This document shows positions 14,910 to 23,596 of a stretch of DNA of 49,245 nucleotides, in pieces (the stretch's first letter is position 1; each line of letters opens with the position of its first letter). The translations under genes and the position numbers were made by a program. The notes under the pieces were generated by a model. The model had not been told where the DNA came from, searched no databases, and saw only the letters and a program-made list of their open reading frames with translations. Origin of the DNA: Clostridia bacterium (lineage in GTDB: Bacteria > Bacillota > Clostridia > Oscillospirales > Acutalibacteraceae); assembly GCA_017440965.1 (NCBI GenBank), contig JAFSGH010000020.1:1-49245 (forward strand), given 5' to 3'.

Positions 14910-15251
14910 TTAGCCGTTCATATTTGCGGAGGTGCTTTCATTCATAGCTGACAGCCTTGAAGAAGCCTCCTCAAGGGCGTCAGAAACGCCTTCGGATAAG
15001 CTTTCGCCCATATCGGAGATATTTTCTGAGAGGCTTTCGCCCATATCGGACACCTTTTCGGAAGCATTTTCTATTTTGTCTGAAGCATTTTCGCCCATAT
15101 CGGAAACGGCCTCAGAAATATCGTCCCGTATTGTGTCTGTTGTATCGGGAACGGTCGTTGTATAGCTTGATGTGCCGTCCTTTCTGCAGGAGGTCAGCAG
15201 AGCTGTCATTATAATAACAGCGGCAGTGAGAGCAATGCATATTTTTTTCAT
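14910..15251 (-). CDS. Small Ser/Glu-rich lipoprotein, hypothetical
   Basis: 113 residues. A signal peptide with lipobox LLTSC (Cys22) makes it a lipoprotein. The mature part is low-complexity and acidic, with repeats of SDMGE and related units (SEKVSDMGESLSENISDMGE), and probably forms an extended or amphipathic helix. It follows ypeB by 14 bp on the same strand and ends at a shared terminator, so it is the second gene of that operon. In many spore formers ypeB is paired with the cortex hydrolase gene sleB; this product has no hydrolase domain. A spore-envelope role is inference from the neighbour. Confidence 0.75.
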   Translation of the reverse strand: MKKICIALTAAVIIMTALLTSCRKDGTSSYTTTVPDTTDTIRDDISEAVSDMGENASDKIENASEKVSDMGESLSENISDMGESLSEGVSDALEEASSRLSAMNESTSANMNG

Positions 15252-15265
15252 AAAAATTTTCCTTT

Positions 15266-16606
15266 CTATTTTGTAAGAGTTCCGTTGTCGGAATAAATAA
15301 GAATGAGAATATCGGCTTCCTTGCCGTCGGAAATATCCTTATATATCAGTATATGCTGACCGTCGGTGTCCTCGCAAAACAGCTCATAGGTGTATCTTTC
15401 CGTTCCGCTTTTTGTGGGGATGACCGCGGCAGAGACCTTTTTTATCTTAAGTGACGGGACAGTGTTTTCCATCGCTTCCTCGGGGGTGATGCCGAAATCG
15501 GGAATATCTCTTTCAATGTGATTCATCAGATAATCCGTTGCCTCAAGACCTGTTATCCTGCCGTCATAAAGAGAGACCGAAACCTTTATAAGATCGGGAT
15601 AGCATATGAAGGAGCCTTGCTTATAAGCAAAGTTTACGGTGCATATGCCGTCAGAGGATGCATAATAGGTGGAGACCATATTGAGATATCCCAGAGAATT
15701 AAGATAAAGCGAAGCCTTTTCTACGGCATCTGCAGAGGTAAGCTTTTCCTCGCCCGCCCTGATATCTGAAAGAATTTCAGCTACGAAGCCGCCGTTTTTG
15801 GTGACGGATATGCTGAAGGTATCCGTACGGAAGGTAAATGCATTGACCTTTCCCGTGATATCCTCCTCGTCGGCAAGATTTCTGACATCTGTATCAAGTG
15901 CGGATGCCGCTATCTCCCTTGCTTTTTCCCTTGATATCTCCTTGCTGCTTTTAAGAATTGCTGACTCCTTCGTCAGAATATTATCCGAATAAGGTCCGTC
16001 ATATATAAGAGAAGGGAAATTTTCAAAGGAAAGCTCGGCATCGGATATGCTGTCAAGATAAGATACGGTGCTTTCACTTCCCGTATCTGTATTTATCAGT
16101 TGCTGTGAGATCTCATCAAAGGTAAAATAATCTGCGGATAATAAGGAAGCCATATGCTCAAACTTTAATGAAAGTTCCGCCGCAAAGCCGCAAAGAAGCC
16201 TCAGCGTTTCTCTTTCCTTTTCTGTTATCTCCTCACCGAGAGCCGCTTTTTTGTTAAGTGATGCGGTGAATTCACCTACCTGAGAGAGAAATTTATAGGT
16301 ATTATAAAGCTGTGTTTCTCCCGCATTAAGTGAGGAAAGGCTTTCCTTTGCTCCCTGAGAATCCCTCTGAAGCTCGGAGGTGAGAGTGCTGAGCATTGAT
16401 TGCGTTCCTGCATATAAGCTTTTTGTCAGTGCGACCTCAATGCTGTCCATATATTCGCAAAGCTCAGTAAGTGCTTTTTCATTGTTTAGGTCGATTTGTG
16501 TTTTATATATGTGTGCCTTTACTGTGCTGACTGTTGCCCATGCGGTAAGTGACAGCACAAGTGCAGAGATAAAAGCACCGATGCGTATCTTTTTTCGCCT
16601 TTTCAT
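15266..16606 (-). CDS. ypeB: Germination protein YpeB
   Basis: 446 residues, the usual YpeB size. There is a basic N-terminus and one signal-anchor helix (about 9-30). Next comes a long helical region (CEYMDSIEVALTKSLYAGT and onward), and in the C-terminal half PepSY-like repeats (KAREIAASALDTDVRN; AVEKASLYLNSLGYLNM; TPEEAMENTVPSLKIK). YpeB sits in the inner spore membrane/cortex and is needed for assembly and stability of the cortex-lytic enzyme SleB. GGAGC precedes ATG 16606. Its presence implies endospore formation. SleB itself is not adjacent here. Identification rests on overall architecture and recognisable segments. Confidence 0.85.
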   Translation of the reverse strand: MKRRKKIRIGAFISALVLSLTAWATVSTVKAHIYKTQIDLNNEKALTELCEYMDSIEVALTKSLYAGTQSMLSTLTSELQRDSQGAKESLSSLNAGETQLYNTYKFLSQVGEFTASLNKKAALGEEITEKERETLRLLCGFAAELSLKFEHMASLLSADYFTFDEISQQLINTDTGSESTVSYLDSISDAELSFENFPSLIYDGPYSDNILTKESAILKSSKEISREKAREIAASALDTDVRNLADEEDITGKVNAFTFRTDTFSISVTKNGGFVAEILSDIRAGEEKLTSADAVEKASLYLNSLGYLNMVSTYYASSDGICTVNFAYKQGSFICYPDLIKVSVSLYDGRITGLEATDYLMNHIERDIPDFGITPEEAMENTVPSLKIKKVSAAVIPTKSGTERYTYELFCEDTDGQHILIYKDISDGKEADILILIYSDNGTLTK

Positions 16607-16694
16607 ATTATCGCTCCAAAATATTAAATATCATATTCTATTCTTGACGAAAAATAATCTGTTATTCATTATTTTTTTTCTGCTAAAAAAACAG

Positions 16695-16723
16695 TTTACA
16701 GTCAGCGCTTTTCCAAGTATAAT
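16695..16723 (+). promoter_or_regulatory. Predicted promoter of the cysteine desulfurase-thiI operon
   Basis: TTTACA (16695-16700), 17 bp, TATAAT (16718-16723). Near-consensus; the start near 16730 leaves about 28 nt to the TTG start codon. Confidence 0.7.
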
Positions 16724-16757
16724 GTATTAGTAAAATTATTAAAGGGTGAAATATACT

Positions 16758-17891
16758 TTGGAAATATATCTTGATAATTCCGCCACCACCCGGGTATGCC
16801 CGGAAGCGGCAAATGCCGCTCTTTCCGTAATGACGGATATATACGGTAATCCCTCGGCGGTGCATTCCTTCGGTGTAAAAGCAAAGACCGTACTTGAAGG
16901 CTCAAGACGGGCTCTTGCCGATATGCTGAGTGCCGATACGGAAGAGATACGCTTTTCCCATTCAGGCACGCTTGCAAATAATACTGCAATATTCGGTGCA
17001 GTAAATATGAGAAAGAAGCTGGGTAACAGAATCGTTACCACTTCACTTGAGCATCCCTCTGTTGCAAGATGTATGGACGCTCTTGAAGAGCAGGGCTTTC
17101 AGGTCATAAGACTGTCTCCCGAAAAAAACGGAAGCTTCAGCGTTGAGGAGCTGCTCAATGCGGTAAATAAAAATACTATCCTTGTATCTGCAATGCTTGT
17201 AAATAATGAAATAGGAGCAATAAACCCCGTTGAGCTTATTTCAAGAGCGGTAAAAAGGGTATCTGCCCCTGCTCTGATTCATGTTGATGCTATTCAGGGC
17301 TTCGGAAAAATTCCCGTAAAGCCCTCAAAAATGGGAATAGACCTTCTGACGGTGAGCGGTCATAAGATACACGCCCCCAAGGGCGTGGGTGCTTTATATG
17401 TAAGAAAAAATCTCAGCTTAAAGCCTTATGTCGTCGGCGGCGGTCAGGAGAATAATCTCTTCTCGGGCACAGAGCCTCTTCCCGCAATTGCCGGCTTCGG
17501 TGCGGCTGTGTCATCAATAAAATCCGTAAGCGGACATCTTGATGCGGTAAAGAAGCTTCGCGATAATACGGTATCTATGCTGAAGGATATTCCGCAGGTG
17601 CAGATAAACTCCCCCTCGGATGCACTTCCCTATATAATCAACATGTCGGTTATGGGAATCCCGTCGCAGGTGCTTATTAATTATCTCTCAGAGCGAGGTA
17701 TTTATATCTCCGCAGGCTCAGCCTGTAAGAAGGGGCACAGGAGCGAAGTGCTTTCCAATATGGGCTTTAATCCCAATGTTATAGACTCTGCCGTAAGAGT
17801 AAGCCTTTCAAGGTATACAACTGCGCAAGAGCTGGAGGCTTTCGTATATACCGTGAACGATGCGGTAAAAAATATCAGAACAAAACTGTAA
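16758..17891 (+). CDS. Cysteine desulfurase (NifS/IscS family), sulfur donor for ThiI
   Basis: 377 residues of the class V aminotransferase fold. The N-terminal IYLDNSATT, the PLP-lysine site in LTVSGHKIHAPKGVGALY, and the catalytic-Cys loop YISAGSACKKGHRSEVL are all visible. It takes sulfur from cysteine as an enzyme persulfide. TTG 16758 is chosen as start because AAGGGTGA lies about eight bases ahead and the protein then opens MEIYLDNSATT, the usual beginning; a GTG at 16746 would overlap that ribosome site. The adjacent thiI gene 17 bp downstream matches the NifZ-ThiI pairing of Bacillus, so tRNA thiolation is the likely main job. Confidence 0.92.
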   Translation: MEIYLDNSATTRVCPEAANAALSVMTDIYGNPSAVHSFGVKAKTVLEGSRRALADMLSADTEEIRFSHSGTLANNTAIFGAVNMRKKLGNRIVTTSLEHPSVARCMDALEEQGFQVIRLSPEKNGSFSVEELLNAVNKNTILVSAMLVNNEIGAINPVELISRAVKRVSAPALIHVDAIQGFGKIPVKPSKMGIDLLTVSGHKIHAPKGVGALYVRKNLSLKPYVVGGGQENNLFSGTEPLPAIAGFGAAVSSIKSVSGHLDAVKKLRDNTVSMLKDIPQVQINSPSDALPYIINMSVMGIPSQVLINYLSERGIYISAGSACKKGHRSEVLSNMGFNPNVIDSAVRVSLSRYTTAQELEAFVYTVNDAVKNIRTKL

Positions 17892-17908
17892 AACAGAGGA
17901 ATATTAAA

Positions 17909-19090
17909 ATGAAGGAAATTATTTTACTTAAAGACGGTGAGCTTGCTCTCAAAGGACTTAACCGCTCCACATTTGAGGATATGCTCATTAAGAACATAAA
18001 GGAAAGAATTTCATCTCTCGGTGAATTTTCCTACAGAAAGGCACAGTCTACCATTGTTGTGACTCCCGAAAATGAGGATATCGATCTCGATGAAGCTGTA
18101 TCGAGAATCGGCAAGGTCTTCGGTACGGTAGGTATTTCAAGAGCTGCTGTCTGCGAAAAGGATATCGATGTTATAAGGCAGACGGCATACGAATATCTTA
18201 AGGAGGATCTGATGTTCGCAAAGACCTTCAAGGTCACCGCAAAGAGGGCAGACAAAAATTTCCCCTTAAAGTCTCCCGAGATATGCGATGAGGTGGGCGG
18301 CTTCCTTCTTTCAAAGATAAGAGGACTTAAGGTTGATGTGCATAATCCTGAGGTCACAGTAGCAGTTGAAGTAAGAGATAACGGTGTTTATATTCACGGA
18401 AAACAGCTTCCCGGTGCTGGCGGTATGCCCACAGGCACAGCGGGAAGAGCCTGTCTTCTTATTTCAGGCGGTATAGATTCTCCCGTTGCAGGCTATATGA
18501 TAGCAAAAAGAGGTGTCCGTCTCACTGCAGTTCACTTTGCTTCTCCGCCTTATACATCAGAGCTTGCGGAAATGAAGGTGCACGAGCTTCTGGGTAAGGT
18601 TTCCATGTATTCGGGAAGGATCAATCTCTTCACCGTTCCATTTACGAAGCTTCAGGAGGCTATAAGAGATTACTGTCCCGAAGAGATGTTTACCGTTACG
18701 ATGCGCCGTATAATGATGAGACTTTCTTCCCGTATTGCCGAATGGCAGGGGGCAGAGGCGCTTGTCACCGGTGAAAGCCTCGGTCAGGTTGCAAGCCAGA
18801 CCATATACGCCCTTAAGTGTACCGATGAATGTGCCACCCTTCCCGTATTCAGACCGTGTATAGGTATGGATAAAAATGAGATCGTTGTAATTTCAAGAAA
18901 GATCGATGCATTTGACATATCCATCCGTCCCTATGAGGACTGCTGCACGGTATTCACTCCCCGTCATCCCAGAACAAGACCTACTCTCAGCTACGCAAGA
19001 GAAGTGGAGAATATGATTCCTGACCTTGATAAGATGATGGATGAGGCATTTGAAGGTGCCGTTCTTAAAATAATTGAAGCCTATAAATAA
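17909..19090 (+). CDS. thiI: tRNA 4-thiouridine synthetase ThiI
   Basis: 393 residues: an N-terminal ferredoxin-like region, a THUMP domain (about 60-165) and a PP-loop ATP pyrophosphatase domain with the signature ISGGIDSPVAGYMIAKRG near 187-205. It uses ATP and enzyme-bound persulfide to convert U8 of tRNA to 4-thiouridine. The C-terminal rhodanese domain of the E. coli protein is absent, as in Bacillus ThiI, which relies on a dedicated cysteine desulfurase; that gene lies directly upstream. AGAGGAAT precedes ATG 17909. Confidence 0.95.
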   Translation: MKEIILLKDGELALKGLNRSTFEDMLIKNIKERISSLGEFSYRKAQSTIVVTPENEDIDLDEAVSRIGKVFGTVGISRAAVCEKDIDVIRQTAYEYLKEDLMFAKTFKVTAKRADKNFPLKSPEICDEVGGFLLSKIRGLKVDVHNPEVTVAVEVRDNGVYIHGKQLPGAGGMPTGTAGRACLLISGGIDSPVAGYMIAKRGVRLTAVHFASPPYTSELAEMKVHELLGKVSMYSGRINLFTVPFTKLQEAIRDYCPEEMFTVTMRRIMMRLSSRIAEWQGAEALVTGESLGQVASQTIYALKCTDECATLPVFRPCIGMDKNEIVVISRKIDAFDISIRPYEDCCTVFTPRHPRTRPTLSYAREVENMIPDLDKMMDEAFEGAVLKIIEAYK

Positions 19091-19096
19091 AATCAA

Positions 19097-19135
19097 CCCT
19101 GTATTACCGAAGCAAGCGGTGATACAGGGCTTTTT
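19097..19135 (+). terminator. Terminator after thiI
   Basis: CCCTGTAT..CCG pairs with CGG..ATACAGGG, followed by CTTTTT. Confidence 0.85.
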
Positions 19136-19147
19136 GTTATCTTTTTA

Positions 19148-20320
19148 TTATAGATACCTGTTATTTTTCTTGGGCTCCACCGTTATGGTGCCGTCATTAT
19201 GTAAGGTGGTGAGTGTTACGCCGTAGTGGCAGTCCTTTTCGGGGAAGTTCAGCTTTTCTGTCATATTATAGGTATTATATCCCGTACACTGAGTGTATAC
19301 AAGATATACATCCTCATAAATTGCACAAAGGTCATTAATATGGTCGTGACCTGAGAAAATAGCCTGAAGACTTGCTTTTTCCTTACCTGCGGTAAAGAAG
19401 CCGCTGTTATAATATGAGGAGCCGACGCTTTCATACTGTGTGCCGTAGAGAAGCTTTGTCTTGCCTGAGTCTCTGTAATCATACTTTCCGTATTCGTCAC
19501 AGATCAGCTCATATTCCTTTACGGGGATGTGCATATAGCAGATGGACTTGTTTTCAGGGGATACGGTAAGAGTTTTTTGCATATTCTCCGTATACCAGTC
19601 TATCTGTCCCTGTTTTACAAAATCATAGGTATCAGACCAGAGCTCCTTCGGAACATTGTGGGAAATATTGTATTCCTCTATCATATCTCTGCCTGAGTCA
19701 ATGAGGTAAAGGCTCTTATAATATGAGCCGTCCGCATTTTTAATGTGAATTGCTGTATTGCCGAAGCCGAAAAGCTCCTCCTTGCCGAAGAGGGTAAGGC
19801 AATGGGGATAGTACTGCATTCCTCTTAAAAGCTGATACTTGTAAAAGCCCTTTTCTTCTCTTGTTTCGTGATTTCCGAAAACATATGCCCAATACACTCC
19901 CAGCTTTTCCATCATATATGAAAACTGCACGGAGTCTATGTGCTGACAGTCGGAAAGAATACAGTCTCCCGTAATAATAACAAGGTCAGGCTTTTCATCC
20001 CTTATCTGTCTTACAAGACGGTCGATGGTCTTGTTGTTAAGTTCTGCTCCGGGGGAGCCGAGATGGAGATCCGTTGCCGTCATGATCTTGAAATCGGAAT
20101 TGTCAATATTGCCGTTTTTGTCGGTCTTTGCAATAAGCACTTCATCCTCGGTCCTTCCGAGAATCTTAACATTGCTTCCCACATAGGAAAGATCGGTGTT
20201 CGCAGAAAATAAAAACTCAGGTCTTTTTCCCTTCGTTATCTTATGAAGCACACGGGATGCACCGAGGATCCCTGCAATTATCTTGTGTCTTATTGTTGCA
20301 AGAGGCTTATAGTAAAACAT
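19148..20320 (-). CDS. Calcineurin-like metallophosphoesterase
   Basis: 390 residues. The metal-ligand motifs appear in order: ATDLHLG, ITGDCIL, FGNHET, MHIP and FSGHDH, so all canonical blocks are present. This fold hydrolyses phosphomono- or diesters using a two-metal centre; the substrate cannot be read from the sequence. There is no clear signal peptide, although the N-terminal 30 residues are basic with a weak hydrophobic patch. AAGGAG precedes ATG 20320. It stands alone between the thiI terminator and the terminator at 20391-20427. Confidence 0.9.
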   Translation of the reverse strand: MFYYKPLATIRHKIIAGILGASRVLHKITKGKRPEFLFSANTDLSYVGSNVKILGRTEDEVLIAKTDKNGNIDNSDFKIMTATDLHLGSPGAELNNKTIDRLVRQIRDEKPDLVIITGDCILSDCQHIDSVQFSYMMEKLGVYWAYVFGNHETREEKGFYKYQLLRGMQYYPHCLTLFGKEELFGFGNTAIHIKNADGSYYKSLYLIDSGRDMIEEYNISHNVPKELWSDTYDFVKQGQIDWYTENMQKTLTVSPENKSICYMHIPVKEYELICDEYGKYDYRDSGKTKLLYGTQYESVGSSYYNSGFFTAGKEKASLQAIFSGHDHINDLCAIYEDVYLVYTQCTGYNTYNMTEKLNFPEKDCHYGVTLTTLHNDGTITVEPKKNNRYL

Positions 20321-20390
20321 AATTGATCTCCTTAGATAAAATATCTATATAAGTATAAAACTATAAATATGGTATGTCAAAGGTTTTATT

Positions 20391-20427
20391 AAAAAAAAGT
20401 CCTTCCCGTGATGAGAAGGACTTTTTT
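20391..20427. terminator. Terminator between LRR3 and the metallophosphoesterase
   Basis: AAAAGTCCTTC pairs with GAAGGACTTTTTT, with A and T runs on both sides. On the minus strand it ends the LRR3 transcript just after its stop codon. Confidence 0.85.
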
Positions 20428-20434
20428 GTGTCAC

Positions 20435-22603
20435 TTATATTTCATTTATCCAATCCTTGACGGATACGAGGCCTACTGCGGCACGAAGGATGTATCTTGC
20501 GTCGGCAGAGGATATCTCTTTTTTCTCCGGCTCCTCAACATCGGATGCGGCTATCTGCCAATCGCTTAATTTATCAAGACCGACAGCAGCTCTGAGAGCG
20601 GTTCTGGCATCTGAAGAGGATACCGTACCGTCACCGTCATTATCACAGGGAACGATAACGGTTTTACTATCAAGCACCTTTCCGTCCTTGTCCCGAAGCG
20701 TCACCGTCATTCCGCTTACAATAGGTGCATCATTACTTACTGCCTTGCCGTCTTTATCTGTTATTTCAGCATTTCCTTTTGCCTTTATTAAAAGAACAGA
20801 GGCTTCTGTTTCAGGAAGAGTAAAAATAACTTCATTTCTGAGTATAATATTCTCCTCATCCTTAAATTCGATTGATGTCACAGGAATAATAACAAACTTA
20901 TTACCGTTGGCATTTGCATACCTTTCAGCCGTTGAGCTTGTATATCCGTGAATTTCCGTATTTTTACAAACAAATTCAGAAGAAAGCTCAGCCAAAGGAT
21001 TTAATACTGTTATTTTTTCGAGAGACTCGCTAAAGGCATTGCTTCCTATATATTTGACATTTTCCGGAACTGTAATTTCACTGATCGCGCAGCCCATAAA
21101 GACCATTTGATCGATAGATTCGAGACTCTCAGGAAGCTTTATGCTTTTAAGAGATGCACAAGAATCAAAAGTTCTGAATTGCAATTCAGTTATTTTTTCA
21201 GGTATTGTAACTGATTCAAGATTTGTGCAAGCGTAGAATGCACAACTTCCTATACTTGTTACGGAATTCGGTATTGTAACCGCTGTAAGTCCGGTGCATT
21301 CGGCGAATGCGCTTTCTCCGATTTTTGTCACAGAATTCGGTATTGTAATGGTTGTAAGTCCGATGCAACGGGAGAATGAAACATACCCGATAGTTATTAC
21401 TGAATTCGGTATTGTAACTGCTGTAAGTCCGGCACAATTATGGAATGCAGCGGATGCAATAATTTTTGTTCCGGGCTTTATATTAACGGTTCCGGAAATA
21501 TCCTTTTTTGCTTCAATTAAATGATTGTTCATATAAAGAAGACCGTTTTTCCAGTTGTTGGTGTCATTGTAATATGCTGTTCCTTCGAACGCACATGAAC
21601 CGATATATGTTACTGAGTCCGGAATTGTGATCGATTTAAGTCCTGTGCATCCCCTGAAAATACCTTCATTGAGGCGTGTAACGGATTGGGGAATCGTAAT
21701 TGATGTAAGTCCGGTACATTCGGAGAACGCATGGATATCAATATTTGTTACAGAAGCCGGTAATTCAATTGATTTGATTCCGGAGCAACCTGAGAATGCA
21801 AAAGATCCGATATATGTAACGGAATCCGGAATTGTGACAGAAGTAAGTCCGCCGCAGTTACTGAATACAGAAGGTGAAATAGTTTTTGTGCCGGCTTTTA
21901 TATTGACTGTGCCGGAAATATTCTTATTTGCACTTACTAAATGGTTGTTAATGTAAAGTAAACCGTTTTCCCAGTTATCGTTGTTATTATAATATTCTGT
22001 TCCTGAGAATGCACTACTGCTGATATTTGTTACGGAGTCCGGAATTGTGATCGATGCAAGATTGGTACAACCTTCAAATGCATTGTATTTGATGTTTGTT
22101 ACAGAAGCCGGTATTGAGATCGAGGTAAGCGCGGCACAACCGTAGAATGCACTGTCTCCGATTTCTGTTACAGAATTCGGAATTGTAACTGCTGTAAGTC
22201 CGGAGCAACCGAAAAATACACCTTCTCCGATGCTTGTTACGGAGTCCGGAATTGTGACCGATTTAAGCCCCGTGCAACCGTGGAACGCATAATTTCCGAT
22301 GAAGGTAACAGAATTGGGGATTAAGATCGATGTAAGTCCGGTGCAATTATCGAATGCAGAAGATCTTATGCTTGTTACCGGATATCCGCCAAGGGTTGCG
22401 GGAATGGTTATGTTTCCGCTGATTGCAGAATTAACATCTGTAATCTCAGCCTTTTCATTTCTAACTTCATAAAAATAATAGCCTTCTTCCGCGGCAGCCG
22501 CTTCAGGTGTCAAAAAGCTGATATTTCCTGTTAAGGGCAGCGCCGACAGCATTAATGTGCAGCACAGAGCAATGCAGCATAAAATCTTTGTAGCCTTCTT
22601 CAT
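20435..22603 (-). CDS. Secreted BspA-type leucine-rich-repeat protein with C-terminal dockerin (LRR3)
   Basis: 722 residues, with the plan of LRR2: signal peptide about 1-36 (MKKATKILCCIALCCTLMLS), LRR_5 repeats of the TIPNSVTxIGxxAFxxCTGL type, three YYN..NWxNGLLYxNNHL interruptions, and a type I dockerin. The first dockerin loop is canonical (DNDGDGTVSSSDAR), the second degenerate. The first 230 bp or so and the last 220 bp are almost identical to LRR2 at DNA level although the middles differ. That indicates recent duplication or gene conversion, here in inverted orientation. AGGAAAGGTGAAG precedes the ATG. Likely surface-displayed through cohesin binding. Confidence 0.88.
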   Translation of the reverse strand: MKKATKILCCIALCCTLMLSALPLTGNISFLTPEAAAAEEGYYFYEVRNEKAEITDVNSAISGNITIPATLGGYPVTSIRSSAFDNCTGLTSILIPNSVTFIGNYAFHGCTGLKSVTIPDSVTSIGEGVFFGCSGLTAVTIPNSVTEIGDSAFYGCAALTSISIPASVTNIKYNAFEGCTNLASITIPDSVTNISSSAFSGTEYYNNNDNWENGLLYINNHLVSANKNISGTVNIKAGTKTISPSVFSNCGGLTSVTIPDSVTYIGSFAFSGCSGIKSIELPASVTNIDIHAFSECTGLTSITIPQSVTRLNEGIFRGCTGLKSITIPDSVTYIGSCAFEGTAYYNDTNNWKNGLLYMNNHLIEAKKDISGTVNIKPGTKIIASAAFHNCAGLTAVTIPNSVITIGYVSFSRCIGLTTITIPNSVTKIGESAFAECTGLTAVTIPNSVTSIGSCAFYACTNLESVTIPEKITELQFRTFDSCASLKSIKLPESLESIDQMVFMGCAISEITVPENVKYIGSNAFSESLEKITVLNPLAELSSEFVCKNTEIHGYTSSTAERYANANGNKFVIIPVTSIEFKDEENIILRNEVIFTLPETEASVLLIKAKGNAEITDKDGKAVSNDAPIVSGMTVTLRDKDGKVLDSKTVIVPCDNDGDGTVSSSDARTALRAAVGLDKLSDWQIAASDVEEPEKKEISSADARYILRAAVGLVSVKDWINEI

Positions 22604-23016
22604 TTTTCTTCACCTTTCCTCTGATATAAATTAAAAATGTGTACCCGAAATGCAATGTTTTAAGCATATACGGATGCTTATGACAAACAACAAGCAGAAA
22701 AATATAATAGACAAAAAAACTAATTGTTGTCTGTAAATCCATAGTAACATAGTAGTTAAATATAATCAAGCATAAAATGGCAGACAGCTTTTCAGAAGAA
22801 AGGCATTATAAAAAAGCATTCTGCTTCAACCCCCCGCCCCCCCCAATCTTGGGGGCGAAAAGGTGTTTTTTGTTATAAGCAAAATTGCTCACATTGCGAG
22901 CAATTTCCTATATAATAAAAAACAAGAGGGCTGATTGATTCTTTGCAGAAAAAGCCCCCCTTGATTATAAAAATATGACTGCTGAAAAACAAAAAAAGAC
23001 GGCTTCTGCCGTCTTA
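22604..23016. other. Intergenic region with several hairpins and a long C-tract
   Basis: No credible ORF lies between LRR3 and khpA. Structures seen: TAAGCAT/ATGCTTA (22661-22680), a GC-only stem CGCCCCC/GGGGGCG around an 8-C run (22835-22857), AAATTGCTC/GAGCAATTT (about 22883-22908), a loose CAAG.GGGCT/AGCCCCCCTTG pairing (about 22922-22966), and the khpA terminator. The mixture looks like decayed intergenic repeat DNA. Confidence 0.5.
22990..23015 (-). terminator. Terminator of the ylxM-ffh-rpsP-khpA operon
   Basis: AAGACGGC (22996-23003), TTCT loop, GCCGTCTT (23008-23015). Read on the minus strand it is followed by a seven-T run. Confidence 0.9.
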
Positions 23017-23022
23017 GTTTGC

Positions 23023-23256
23023 TTAGTCTATTTCGACCTGGATCTTCATATCCTGTCTGTTGGCGGCGGAGCGCATAACTGTGCGGATAGCCTTTGCTAT
23101 TCTGCCCTGCTTGCCTATTACTCTGCCGATATCTCCTTCAGCTACATGAAGATGGAATACTGTAACGTTGTCCTCGTTGACCTCGTCAACAGTGACTGAT
23201 ACTGCATCGGGCTCGTCTACGAGACCCTTTGCAATTCCGAGAAGTAAGTCTTTCAT
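23023..23256 (-). CDS. khpA: KH-domain RNA-binding protein KhpA (YlqC)
   Basis: 77 residues forming a single type II KH domain with the RNA-binding loop IGKQGRIAKAIR (GxxG). In Gram-positive bacteria KhpA pairs with KhpB (EloR/Jag) as an RNA-binding complex tied to cell elongation and small-RNA biology. The position directly after rpsP is conserved in Firmicutes. GGAGG precedes ATG 23256. It is the last gene of the operon; rimM and trmD, which often follow, are not present here. Confidence 0.95.
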   Translation of the reverse strand: MKDLLLGIAKGLVDEPDAVSVTVDEVNEDNVTVFHLHVAEGDIGRVIGKQGRIAKAIRTVMRSAANRQDMKIQVEID

Positions 23257-23282
23257 TTATCTTTGCCTCCGGGGATGTGTTA

Positions 23283-23528
23283 TCAGTCGATAACGCCGTT
23301 CTTCTTAAGAAGAACCTTAACAGTATCTGTGGGCTGTGCGCCGTTAGCGATCCACTGCTTAGCCTTGTCAGCATCAACCTTGATATCCTTGGGCTCAGTC
23401 ATAGGATTGTAGTAGCCGATCTCTTCGATGAATCTGCCGTCACGGGGATATCTTGAATCTGCAACAACGATGCGATAGAAGGGAGCCTTCTTAGCACCCA
23501 TACGACGAAGACGAATTTTTACTGCCAT
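23283..23528 (-). CDS. rpsP: 30S ribosomal protein S16
   Basis: 81 residues, full length. It starts [20 protein letters not shown] and contains [22 protein letters not shown], the S16 signature. It binds 16S rRNA and is needed for assembly of the 30S body. It is co-transcribed with ffh upstream (68-bp gap) and khpA downstream (26-bp gap). GGAGG lies before the ATG at 23528. Confidence 0.98.
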   Translation of the reverse strand: MAVKIRLRRMGAKKAPFYRIVVADSRYPRDGRFIEEIGYYNPMTEPKDIKVDADKAKQWIANGAQPTDTVKVLLKKNGVID

Positions 23529-23596
23529 TTTAATTTTCCTCCATTAAATAAATTTATAAGTTAAACAATAGCCATAGGCTTAGTGTCTAATTCCGA

